Assembly: GCA_017557475.1 (NCBI GenBank)
Contig: JAFYYO010000022.1
Span: 1-5,857, forward strand
Reading direction: 5' to 3'
Length of the DNA stretch: 5,857 nt
From: Bacteroidaceae bacterium
GTDB lineage: Bacteria; Bacteroidota; Bacteroidia; Bacteroidales; Bacteroidaceae
Each line of letters starts with the position of its first letter. The stretch's first letter is position 1. Under the pieces are notes generated by a model. That model did not search any database. It was not told where the DNA came from and saw only the letters and a program-made list of their open reading frames with translations. A program made the translations under genes and the position numbers. This document shows positions 1 to 5,857 of the stretch, one piece after another.

Positions 1-41
1 AAGGCGCACTTTTATGTGCGGAAGAGCTTAATCGAAATTAC

Positions 42-91
42 TTTCGCTCGGAAATAAAAAGAAATTGTCGTTTTCTTTTGTATTTCGCTCG
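42..91. repeat. Direct repeat TTTCGCTCG, two copies upstream of the promoter
   Basis: The nonamer TTTCGCTCG occurs at 42-50 and again at 83-91, 41 bp apart. The second copy lies in the spacer between the -33 and -7 promoter boxes. The copies flank most of the inverted repeat at 51-86, so the two repeats form one compact module. I recognise similar TTTCGCTCG-rich sequence ahead of TAnnTTTG boxes in Prevotella-type genomes, but that is memory rather than a search. A regulator-binding role is possible and untested. Confidence 0.5.
51..86. repeat. Imperfect inverted repeat overlapping the -33 box
   Basis: The left arm GAAATAAAAAGAAA (51-64) is the reverse complement of the right arm TTTCTTTTGTATTTC (72-86), apart from one extra G at position 80. 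The central seven bases are 65-71. The right arm contains the -33 element TTTTG (76-80). It could be an operator-like dyad, an AT-rich UP-like element, or a leftover terminator from a gene to the left of the window. The sequence does not decide between these. Confidence 0.5.
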
Positions 92-107
92 CTTATTCGT
101 AACTTTG
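76..107 (+). promoter_or_regulatory. Bacteroidota sigma-ABfr-type promoter of the thiamin operon
   Basis: The -7 box TAACTTTG (100-107) matches the Bacteroidota consensus TAnnTTTG exactly. The -33 box TTG (78-80, within TTTTG) lies 19 nt upstream, which is the expected spacing. Transcription should therefore start near 111-116, immediately before the riboswitch P1 strand. The promoter would drive the receptor, pnuT and possibly the downstream lyase gene. No comparable promoter is apparent in the 95-nt gap at 2689-2783 or in the 18-nt gap at 3384-3401. Confidence 0.8.
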
Positions 108-122
108 CAGCGCGATTTAAGA

Positions 123-206
123 TTATCAAGGGGTGCTCGTCTGAAGTGACGAGCTGAGATCAAACCCTCTCACCTGATGCGGACAATACCGACGTAGGGA
201 TGATAA
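123..206 (+). ncRNA. TPP riboswitch aptamer (THI element)
   Basis: All conserved THI-box blocks are present in order: GGGGTGC (130-136), CTGAGAT (154-160), ACCC (164-167), ACCTGAT (172-178), AATACC (185-190) and GTAGGGA (194-200). Helices can be drawn as follows. P1 is TTATCA (123-128) with TGATAA (201-206). P2 is GGGT (131-134) with ACCC (164-167). P3 is GCTCGTC (135-141) with GACGAGC (148-154). The P4/P5 arm includes CGG (180-182) with CCG (189-191). In this class the CTGAGA block contacts the pyrimidine ring of thiamin and the P4/P5 side holds the pyrophosphate through Mg2+. Ligand binding is expected to lower expression of the receptor and pnuT. A further pairing, AAGATT (119-124) with AATCTT (211-216), could compete with P1. 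Confidence 0.95.
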
Positions 207-270
207 GTGGAATCTTCTGAGCAGGAATAACCTGCACCCCTTTATTGTACTAACAAAGTAATAATAAAGG
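207..270 (+). promoter_or_regulatory. Riboswitch expression platform with possible sequestration of the start region
   Basis: GCACCCCTT (234-242) is perfectly complementary to AAGGGGTGC (128-136), the 5' strand of aptamer P2 and P3. CCTTTATT (239-246) is perfectly complementary to AATAAAGG (263-270), the only Shine-Dalgarno-like sequence, which ends 3 nt before the ATG. The two pairings share 239-242 and cannot form together. A small hairpin, GCAGG (221-225) with CCTGC (231-235), also competes with the first pairing. The pairings are read directly from the sequence. The model is inference: TPP holds the aptamer, frees 239-246 and closes the start region. There is no clear U-tract, so translational control fits better than termination. 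Confidence 0.6.
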
Positions 271-273
271 AAA

Positions 274-2688
274 ATGACAACAAACAAAAGAACAATGCTT
301 CTCCTGAGCCTCTTAGGCTTGATGGGTAACACTGTTGTAGCTCAGGAAGTGGCAAGTAAAGACTCCTTGCACTTGGAACACATACAGGAAGTGGTGGTCA
401 GCGGTGTACGAGCCCTGAAGAATGCGCCTTTCGCAGTAACAAACATAAAGAAGGCTGAACTGCAGGAACACTCCAAAACTGGACGCGAGTTGCCACTTTT
501 GTTGGCTAAGACTCCAGGCATTATGGCTTGGGGCGAGAACGGACTGGGAATAGGAACCACTTATATGCGTATTCGAGGTGTGAGAGATGCTCGCATCAAT
601 GTGACTCTGGACGGTGTTCCCCTCAATTCTCCTGAGGACCAATGTGTCTTCTGGGCCAACATGAACAGCTACTCGGCTCTGCTGGGAAGTGTTCAAGTGC
701 AAAGAGGTGTGGGCACGAGTACAAATGGCGATGGAGCTTTTGGCGGTACTGTTGCACTCTCTACCGCAGCTCCTTTCCTTACGCCTCGAGGCGAAATCAA
801 CTTCTCTTATGGTTCCTACAACACGATGAACTACGGCGGCTCGGCTTCTACGGGTCTGCTTTGGAATCAGTTGGTCATCGATGGTGCTTGGCATCAAACC
901 CAGACCAACGGCTTCGTTCACGGAACAGATGGTCGCTCTGGATCCTATTATGGCGGCATTACATGGATGCCCAACAATCGGCTGACGCTTCGCTACAAGA
1001 ACATCGGCAACTATGAGAAAACAGGCCAAGCTTGGAATGGCGTAATTGCTGGTGATGACGATCTAAGCCTCATGGACGGCACTTATGGTGCAGCAACAGG
1101 CATCAAGACCTATGGAGACCTCTACGACAAAGGATTAGGGAAGTTCAACCCGCTCTATGAACAGATGCTGCACTCCGACCCAAGCAACCCATATAGTAGC
1201 TTTGCTACAGACGCTAACGGCAACTACCTTACCCAACATTACCAAATGAGCGACGGCTCTTTCTGGAAGCATACCACCGATAACTTCAAGCAGAACCACA
1301 ATCTGCTCTCGATGGCTTGGGATATCAACGACCATTGGACGACGTCGGCAACACTTCACTACACCTATGGCTACGGCTACTACGAGGAGTTCCGTCTCGA
1401 CAATAAGCTACCCAAGAAGTTCGGTCTCAACTATTTCAAAGCTGACGGCAAAGAGAAGAAGAGCGATGTTGTGCGACAGAAAGGACTGAAGCAGCATACC
1501 TACGGCCTTGTGTGGAATGCCAACTACAAGAACGAGCAATGGAACATCATTGGAGGTCTTGCTCTGCAACGCTTCTCAGGCAATCACTTCGGCTACATTA
1601 CCTACATCAAGGACAAAGCTATCAGCGACGAAGTGCTGAAGAACGGACGCTACACCTATTACGACTCCGATGCCACAAAGGACGACCACAGCGCTTTCAT
1701 CAAAGCAGCATATCACATCAATCCTCAATGGACAGCTTTTGGCGATGTGCAGTACCGTCATGTAGGTTACAGAACCGACGGCTACAACGACAAGTTTGTC
1801 AAGCAGAGCGACGGAACTTATGGCAAACACTATCTCGACATCGACAAGCACTATCATTTCATCAATCCCAAGGCTGGCATCAGTTGGAATAAGGGTCCGC
1901 ACAATGCTTATGCATCTGTGGCAATGAGTCATCGAGAGCCGGAACGCGACAACTTTACCGACAACTACAAGTACCCATCCCCGAAGGCAGAACGGATGCT
2001 TGATTACGAATTGGGCTACAACTTTAGTACAAATAAGGTACGCCTAGGCGCGAACCTTTATTATATGGACTACACCGACCAGTTCGTTCAGACAGGCGAG
2101 TTGAGCGAGATTGGTGAACCTCTGACCACAAACATCAGGGACTCTTATCGAATGGGTATAGAGATGACTGCAGTTTGGGACATTTGTCCGTTGCTGACAC
2201 TTGAGGGGAACGCTGCTCTGAGCCAAAACAAGCTGAAGAACTTCGACGAAGTGGCTAGCGTTAATTGGGATGATGATTGGCGAACCATTCACTACAACAA
2301 ATCCACCATCGCTTTCTCGCCATCTTTGCTCCTGAACGGCTTCCTCAACTTCCATTGGAAAAGCCTTGAGGCCACTTGGCACACTAATTTTGTGAGTCGA
2401 CAGTACCTCGACAACACTGAGAACAAAGACCGTTCGTTGCCCAGCTTCACGACTTCCAATCTCAACCTCTCCTATACCCTACCCTGCAATCGTTGGGCTG
2501 GCTTGCGTGAAGTTGTCTTTGGCACCACTCTGACGAACCTCTTCAGTGCTCGCTATGCAGCTAACGGTTGGGTGTATAGCACTATCTGCGAGGAATACGG
2601 ACATCCTAACGAGAACCGCTACTATCAGATTGGTTACGTCCCTGCTGCTGGGTTTACTGCAATGGGAAGTGTAACGCTGAGGTTTTAA
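274..2688 (+). CDS. TonB-dependent outer-membrane receptor, probable thiamin transporter (OMP_thi type)
   Basis: This 804-residue protein would import thiamin or its phosphates across the outer membrane using TonB-ExbBD energy. Residues 1-23 are a Sec signal peptide with a hydrophobic core (MLLLSLLGLMG) and a likely cut at VVA|Q. A TonB-box-like stretch IQEVVVSG lies at 37-44. The plug covers about 45-165 and includes LLAKTPGI, MRIRGVRDARINVTLDGVPLN and the GAFGGTV segment near 155-160. The rest is a 22-strand-type beta-barrel rich in Tyr, Trp and Asn, ending in the outer-membrane signature GSVTLRF with a terminal Phe. There is no N-terminal carboxypeptidase-like domain and no SusD partner, which argues against a SusC glycan receptor. 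Substrate assignment rests on the TPP riboswitch in its leader and on pnuT downstream, not on the protein itself. The start is fixed by the signal peptide and by AATAAAGG upstream. Other B-vitamin receptors look alike, so the substrate is less certain than the family. Confidence 0.9.
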   Translation: MTTNKRTMLLLSLLGLMGNTVVAQEVASKDSLHLEHIQEVVVSGVRALKNAPFAVTNIKKAELQEHSKTGRELPLLLAKTPGIMAWGENGLGIGTTYMRIRGVRDARINVTLDGVPLNSPEDQCVFWANMNSYSALLGSVQVQRGVGTSTNGDGAFGGTVALSTAAPFLTPRGEINFSYGSYNTMNYGGSASTGLLWNQLVIDGAWHQTQTNGFVHGTDGRSGSYYGGITWMPNNRLTLRYKNIGNYEKTGQAWNGVIAGDDDLSLMDGTYGAATGIKTYGDLYDKGLGKFNPLYEQMLHSDPSNPYSSFATDANGNYLTQHYQMSDGSFWKHTTDNFKQNHNLLSMAWDINDHWTTSATLHYTYGYGYYEEFRLDNKLPKKFGLNYFKADGKEKKSDVVRQKGLKQHTYGLVWNANYKNEQWNIIGGLALQRFSGNHFGYITYIKDKAISDEVLKNGRYTYYDSDATKDDHSAFIKAAYHINPQWTAFGDVQYRHVGYRTDGYNDKFVKQSDGTYGKHYLDIDKHYHFINPKAGISWNKGPHNAYASVAMSHREPERDNFTDNYKYPSPKAERMLDYELGYNFSTNKVRLGANLYYMDYTDQFVQTGELSEIGEPLTTNIRDSYRMGIEMTAVWDICPLLTLEGNAALSQNKLKNFDEVASVNWDDDWRTIHYNKSTIAFSPSLLLNGFLNFHWKSLEATWHTNFVSRQYLDNTENKDRSLPSFTTSNLNLSYTLPCNRWAGLREVVFGTTLTNLFSARYAANGWVYSTICEEYGHPNENRYYQIGYVPAAGFTAMGSVTLRF

Positions 2689-2701
2689 GAGGGGGAAGAA
2701 A

Positions 2702-2771
2702 AGATTAGAGATTAGGGAATAGGGAATAGAGTTGATAGATAATAGATAAGAGATAAGAGATAAGAGATAAT
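2702..2771. repeat. Ten-unit degenerate heptanucleotide tandem repeat
   Basis: From 2702 the sequence reads in unbroken 7-nt register: AGATTAG x2, GGAATAG x2, AGTTGAT, AGATAAT, AGATAAG x3, AGATAAT. The last five units are near-identical (AGATAAG/T). It fills most of the 95-nt gap between the receptor stop and the pnuT start. Because 7 is not a multiple of 3 and nearly every unit contains TAG or TAA, stop codons occur in all three forward frames. No promoter or terminator is visible in the gap. It is probably a slippage-generated repeat, and it may set message spacing or stability between the two genes. Confidence 0.8.
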
Positions 2772-2783
2772 AGTTTAAAAGAT

Positions 2784-3383
2784 ATGGAGTTTTTAGTTAA
2801 TCATTGGTTGGATATTACGACGACGGTTTTGGGACTTGCTTACATTCTGTTGGAGTACAAGGCTTCGATATGGATGTGGGCTGTTGGTGCAGTTATGCAA
2901 GTGCTCGGTATCGTGCTCTATTATCAGAAAGGTCTCTATGCCGATTGCGGTATGGAGTTCTACTATTTGGCAATGACGGCTTACGGCTTTTGGTGCTGGA
3001 AGACCCCCTCTAACTCCCCCCTAAAGGGGGAGAACAAGAACACTCCCATCACTCATATTCCTGTGCAACTTGCGCTGCTGTGGACGGCAATCTTCCTTGT
3101 CTTGTGGTTCGCGATATGGTGGTTGCTTACAACCTATACCGATTCAACTGTTCCAGTAGCGGACTCTTTCACAACCGCTTTGTCCCTAGTCGGCATTTGG
3201 GCTTTAGCGCATAAGTATCTGGAACAGTGGTTTGTATGGATAGCTGTTGATATCGTTACTTGCATACTATACTTCCACAAAGACATACCCTTCAAAGCCT
3301 CGCTCTACGGCCTTTACGTCGTCATCGCCATCTTTGGCTATCGTCGTTGGCGTAGAATGATGGCAACTCAATCTGCTGAATAA
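2784..3383 (+). CDS. pnuT: PnuC-family inner-membrane transporter, probable thiamin transporter PnuT
   Basis: This 199-residue membrane protein of the PnuC family carries vitamin precursors by facilitated diffusion, with uptake pulled by intracellular phosphorylation. About seven hydrophobic segments are visible, near 9-24, 29-47, 52-72, 95-117, 127-143, 148-165 and 170-187. The two halves repeat each other: 35-72 (ending AYGFWCW) matches 154-189 (ending IFGYRRW), each with an LYY/LYF-x-K turn. This is the 3+1+3 layout of the family. The motif WFVWIAVDI (149-157) is typical. Thiamin specificity is inferred from the TPP riboswitch and receptor upstream; the family alone would also allow nicotinamide riboside or riboflavin. 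Residues 74-84, in the loop after segment 3, are encoded by a palindromic repeat inserted in frame. No Shine-Dalgarno site is visible; the start region is A-rich (TTTAAAAGAT), as is usual here. Expression probably comes from the riboswitch promoter. Confidence 0.88.
   Translation: MEFLVNHWLDITTTVLGLAYILLEYKASIWMWAVGAVMQVLGIVLYYQKGLYADCGMEFYYLAMTAYGFWCWKTPSNSPLKGENKNTPITHIPVQLALLWTAIFLVLWFAIWWLLTTYTDSTVPVADSFTTALSLVGIWALAHKYLEQWFVWIAVDIVTCILYFHKDIPFKASLYGLYVVIAIFGYRRWRRMMATQSAE
3004..3034. repeat. C-rich palindromic REP-like element inside pnuT
   Basis: The element begins with a CCCCCTC block (3004-3010), then TAA, then a perfect 7-bp stem, CTCCCCC (3014-3020) with GGGGGAG (3026-3032), around the loop CTAAA. 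I recognise it as close to a short repeat dispersed in many Bacteroidota genomes, normally between genes; a genome search was not possible. Here it lies in frame and encodes TPSNSPLKGEN (residues 74-84 of PnuT), a hydrophilic loop without a stop codon. No U-tract follows, so it is not an obvious intrinsic terminator. It may still form a stable hairpin in the message. Confidence 0.75.
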
Positions 3384-3401
3384 AACTAAACACACCCTTC
3401 T

Positions 3402-5857
3402 ATGAAACAACTCTTATTAATATTGGGATTGGCGACTCTGCTGGCTGCTACTCCATCAAATGTTTTTGCTCAACGAAAGACAGATAACTTAGGTCGAGGC
3501 CTTGTCGCTGTAAAAAGAGCGAGCGGCGTATATCTCAGTTGGCGCATAACAGCTGAAGAATACTACGATGTAACATACAATGTCTATCGCGATGGAACAT
3601 TGGTAAACGCTGAGCCGATTGAAGTCTCGAATTATACAGACAAAAGCGGCACACTAACCTCGACCTATACCATTCGTCCAGTTGTTCGTGGCGTAGAGGG
3701 CGAAGCGTGTGAGGCTGTTGAAGTCTGGAGACAGAACTACAAGGAAATCACTTTGCCAACTGTTATCGGAAAGGATGGAACGGACATTACTTCGCAATAT
3801 CAGCCCAACGACATCAGCGTAGCAGACCTCGATGGCGACGGTGAGATGGAACTTATTGTTCGTCGCATCAACGTTACCGACCAAGCGAGTGTCTGGGATG
3901 TTGACCAAAAGGACTACACTCGCATAGACATCATCAAGCAGGACGGCACTTTGTTGTGGTGGATTGATATAGGTCCCAACATGTTCAGTCCCAATCAAAT
4001 GGAGAGCAATGCTGTTGCTTTTGACTGGGACGAAGACGGAAAGGCAGAAATCTTGATGCGAGCTATCGATGGACTTATCATTCATGCGGCTGACGGAACT
4101 GAGACCACAATCGGCTCAAGTACAGCAAACTACAGAGGTTCAATTGCTTGGCATGAGCCCAACAATTCCTACGAGACGCAAGGCACAGAGTATCTCCTTT
4201 ACCTTGAAGGAGCAACGGGCAACATCTACCAGAAGATGAGCTATCCGTTGCCTCGTTCTTTGCAAGGACTCATCAAAAATACCACAAACGGCTCTTGGGG
4301 CGACAACTACGGCCACAGAGCCAACAAGCACTTCTTCGGAGCACCCTATCTGGACGGACAACACCCGAGCATCTTAATCTGTAGAGGCATCTATACGCAT
4401 ATCTACATGAAGGCTTTCGATGTCAACCCGACGACACACAAACTGACGCAACGCTGGTATTGGAAAGAGGAGACAAGCAGTAGTCCGTGGTTCGGACAAG
4501 GTTTCCACAACTTCAGCATCAACGATGTGGATTTGGACGGACGTGATGAGATAGTCTATGGCTCTATGGTTATCGACGACAACGGCAAAGGACTCAGTAC
4601 AACAGGACGTGGACATGGAGACGCTCAGCATACTTCCGACCTCGACCCATTCCGATGGGGAGAAGAAATCTTCACTTGTCATGAGGACCAGCCAGGCTCG
4701 ATGCTTCGCAACGCTACCACAGCCGAAGTCTATTTCAATTGTACGTCGGACAGGGACGATGGTCGTTGCATTGCAGGAAACTTCTCGAACACCTATCCAG
4801 GAAGTCTGATGTCGTCGGCACGAACCAACGGATATGTCTCTTCGGTTGACGGACAGACTGCAATGGATTCTGACGGCACGATAATGCAGAATTTCCGCAT
4901 CTACTGGGACGGTGACTTGCAGGAAGAGACATTCAACTACGGCAGTATGAGCGACGACGGCTACGACCACGGCCTCAATCCTCATGTCGTGAAGCTTGGC
5001 TCAAATTGGGGCAATAGCGGCTATTGGGCTTTCGGGAGTAACGTATGGACATGCAACTCCACAAAAGGCTCGCCAAACTTCCAGGGAGACATCCTTGGCG
5101 ATTGGCGTGAAGAGCTTATCCTGCGAACCAGCGACCACAAACTACGCATCTACACAACAACAGAGACGACCAAATGGCGTAACTACACTTTGTGGCACGA
5201 CCATGACTACCGCAATGCTATGTGCTGGCAGATGTGCGGCTACAATCAACCGCCTCATGTAAGCTATTTCCTCGGACAATTGGAAGGCATCACCATCGCT
5301 CCGCCGCCATTGACTCTAAATGGTCGCACCCTTGTAACCGACGGTTCTACCATCGAAAATGGCGACCACCTTCTCATCACAGAGCAGAAAGATGCAACCT
5401 TCGTTGTCGAAGAAGGTGCCTCTCCAAACATCCTTACCGTTAACACACCTTCATGGACACAAGGAAGCGGCAACAACACAAACATCAAAACCACAAAATA
5501 CACCCATACACTTACGGGCGGAGCTTTCACAGGAGCAATGCGTTTGGTGAAACAAGGCGAAGGCACACTCATCCTCCCCTCTGTCACACAAACCTATACA
5601 GGCAAGACGGAAGTTTGGAACGGAACGCTGCAATTCGACGGCACGATGGAGGGTTCCGATGTTTGGATGAACCGACACACTACCCTTATTAGCAGCGGCA
5701 CATTCCAAAAGAGTGTTCGTATGGAATACAATGCCACACTTGAAATAGAGGGTAGCATCAGCGTAGATAGCCTATCGCTTGGCATCGGAGCGCGTGTGGT
5801 CTTCGATATCGACGAGCAAAACATCGACCAATTGCAAGTCCGAGCCTTGAATATTGA
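3402..5857 (+). CDS. Secreted rhamnogalacturonan lyase, family PL11, with C-terminal beta-repeat extension (3' end outside window)
   Basis: 818 codons are visible and no stop is reached. The enzyme family cleaves the rhamnose-galacturonate backbone of pectin rhamnogalacturonan I by beta-elimination. Residues 1-23 are a Sec signal peptide cut at VFA|Q. Residues 27-112 are the N-terminal beta domain (LGRGLVAV, GVYLSWRI, YNVYRDG). A beta-propeller spans roughly 115-625, with Ca2+-site motifs DLDGDGEME (142-150), DWDEDGKAE (208-216) and DVDLDGRDE (375-383). It also has the PL11 signatures GHGDAQHTSDLDP (404-416) and GDWREELILR (566-575) and the closing motif GYNQPPHVSYFLG (613-625). The lyase fold therefore looks complete. 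After a proline hinge (634-636) comes an extension of at least 180 residues with an autotransporter-associated beta-strand repeat at 713-747 (KQGEGTLIL, TYTGKTEVWNGTLQF). A C-terminal sorting domain beyond the window is plausible but unseen. The gene starts 18 nt after the pnuT stop without its own promoter in the gap or a clear Shine-Dalgarno site. Family confidence is high; exact specificity is not shown. Confidence 0.9.
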   Translation, partial: MKQLLLILGLATLLAATPSNVFAQRKTDNLGRGLVAVKRASGVYLSWRITAEEYYDVTYNVYRDGTLVNAEPIEVSNYTDKSGTLTSTYTIRPVVRGVEGEACEAVEVWRQNYKEITLPTVIGKDGTDITSQYQPNDISVADLDGDGEMELIVRRINVTDQASVWDVDQKDYTRIDIIKQDGTLLWWIDIGPNMFSPNQMESNAVAFDWDEDGKAEILMRAIDGLIIHAADGTETTIGSSTANYRGSIAWHEPNNSYETQGTEYLLYLEGATGNIYQKMSYPLPRSLQGLIKNTTNGSWGDNYGHRANKHFFGAPYLDGQHPSILICRGIYTHIYMKAFDVNPTTHKLTQRWYWKEETSSSPWFGQGFHNFSINDVDLDGRDEIVYGSMVIDDNGKGLSTTGRGHGDAQHTSDLDPFRWGEEIFTCHEDQPGSMLRNATTAEVYFNCTSDRDDGRCIAGNFSNTYPGSLMSSARTNGYVSSVDGQTAMDSDGTIMQNFRIYWDGDLQEETFNYGSMSDDGYDHGLNPHVVKLGSNWGNSGYWAFGSNVWTCNSTKGSPNFQGDILGDWREELILRTSDHKLRIYTTTETTKWRNYTLWHDHDYRNAMCWQMCGYNQPPHVSYFLGQLEGITIAPPPLTLNGRTLVTDGSTIENGDHLLITEQKDATFVVEEGASPNILTVNTPSWTQGSGNNTNIKTTKYTHTLTGGAFTGAMRLVKQGEGTLILPSVTQTYTGKTEVWNGTLQFDGTMEGSDVWMNRHTTLISSGTFQKSVRMEYNATLEIEGSISVDSLSLGIGARVVFDIDEQNIDQLQVRALNI

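Noticed and set aside
5..20. A small hairpin, CGCAC / GTGCG, as a terminator of an upstream gene
   Set aside because: The stem is only 5 bp with no U-run after it, and the upstream gene is outside the window, so no function can be supported.
221..246. An intrinsic terminator in the riboswitch platform (GCAGG / CCTGC hairpin)
   Set aside because: The stem is 5 bp and is followed by ACCCCTTTATT, not a U-tract. Competition at the start region explains the sequence better.
126..332. A 68-codon minus-strand open frame across the riboswitch
   Set aside because: It overlaps the structured TPP aptamer and the receptor signal peptide, and its low-complexity hydrophobic run comes from the complement of A-rich leader DNA.
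313..1029. A 238-codon open frame on the minus strand opposite the receptor gene
   Set aside because: It lies wholly antisense to a well-supported receptor gene, has no recognisable domain, and its composition is that of a reverse-frame shadow.
2702..2771. A CRISPR array at the tandem repeat
   Set aside because: The units are 7 nt with no spacers between them, so this is a simple tandem repeat.
3014..3040. An intrinsic terminator at the C-rich palindrome in pnuT
   Set aside because: The stem is strong but is followed by an A-rich sequence on the + strand, and there is no T-run on the other strand side either.
274..3383. A SusC/SusD-type polysaccharide utilisation locus containing the receptor
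   Set aside because: The gene after the receptor is a seven-segment transporter, not a SusD lipoprotein, and a TPP riboswitch lies in the leader. The nearby lyase alone is not enough to call a glycan receptor.
4374..4985. A 203-codon minus-strand open frame within the lyase gene
   Set aside because: The + strand here encodes core PL11 propeller motifs, including GHGDAQHTSDLDP. The minus-strand product is Val/Cys/Arg-rich with no family features.
4996..5443. Short + strand open frames (88 and 73 codons) inside the lyase gene
   Set aside because: They are out of frame with the continuous lyase reading frame, which shows conserved family motifs throughout this stretch.

Overview
The window looks like chromosomal DNA of a Bacteroidota member, most likely Prevotellaceae (gut, rumen or oral). 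The reasons are a textbook Bacteroidota promoter (TTG, 19 nt, TAACTTTG), a TonB-dependent receptor and PnuC-type pair behind a TPP riboswitch, A-rich start regions without strong Shine-Dalgarno sites, a pectin lyase of family PL11, and a C-rich palindromic repeat of a kind I associate with Bacteroidota genomes. The genus is inference. All genes lie on the + strand and nothing is broken except by the right edge of the window.

Layout: positions 1-118 are a regulatory upstream region with an imperfect inverted repeat (51-86), a direct repeat TTTCGCTCG (42-50 and 83-91) and a promoter (76-107). A TPP riboswitch aptamer (123-206) and its expression platform (207-270) follow. Next come an 804-residue TonB-dependent outer-membrane receptor (274-2688), a 95-nt gap dominated by a ten-unit heptanucleotide repeat (2702-2771), a PnuC/PnuT inner-membrane vitamin transporter (2784-3383), and, 18 nt later, a large secreted PL11 rhamnogalacturonan lyase (3402 to beyond the right edge, at least 818 residues). 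The lyase has a C-terminal autotransporter-type beta-repeat extension.

How it works together: the riboswitch, receptor and PnuT form a thiamin salvage unit. The receptor brings thiamin across the outer membrane using TonB energy, PnuT moves it across the inner membrane, and TPP made from it shuts the unit down. In Bacteroides the third gene of this unit is normally a thiamin pyrophosphokinase. Here that position is taken by a pectin-degrading enzyme with no visible promoter of its own in the 18-nt gap.

Best second looks: (1) nested complementarities that give a simple two-state translational switch for the riboswitch; (2) a palindromic repeat lying in frame inside pnuT, in the loop between membrane segments 3 and 4; (3) the 7-bp repeat tract between receptor and transporter; (4) the coupling of a PL11 lyase to a vitamin operon; (5) the lyase's unusual C-terminal extension; (6) the inverted-repeat promoter module. 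I see no entirely new system. The novelty lies in these arrangements.
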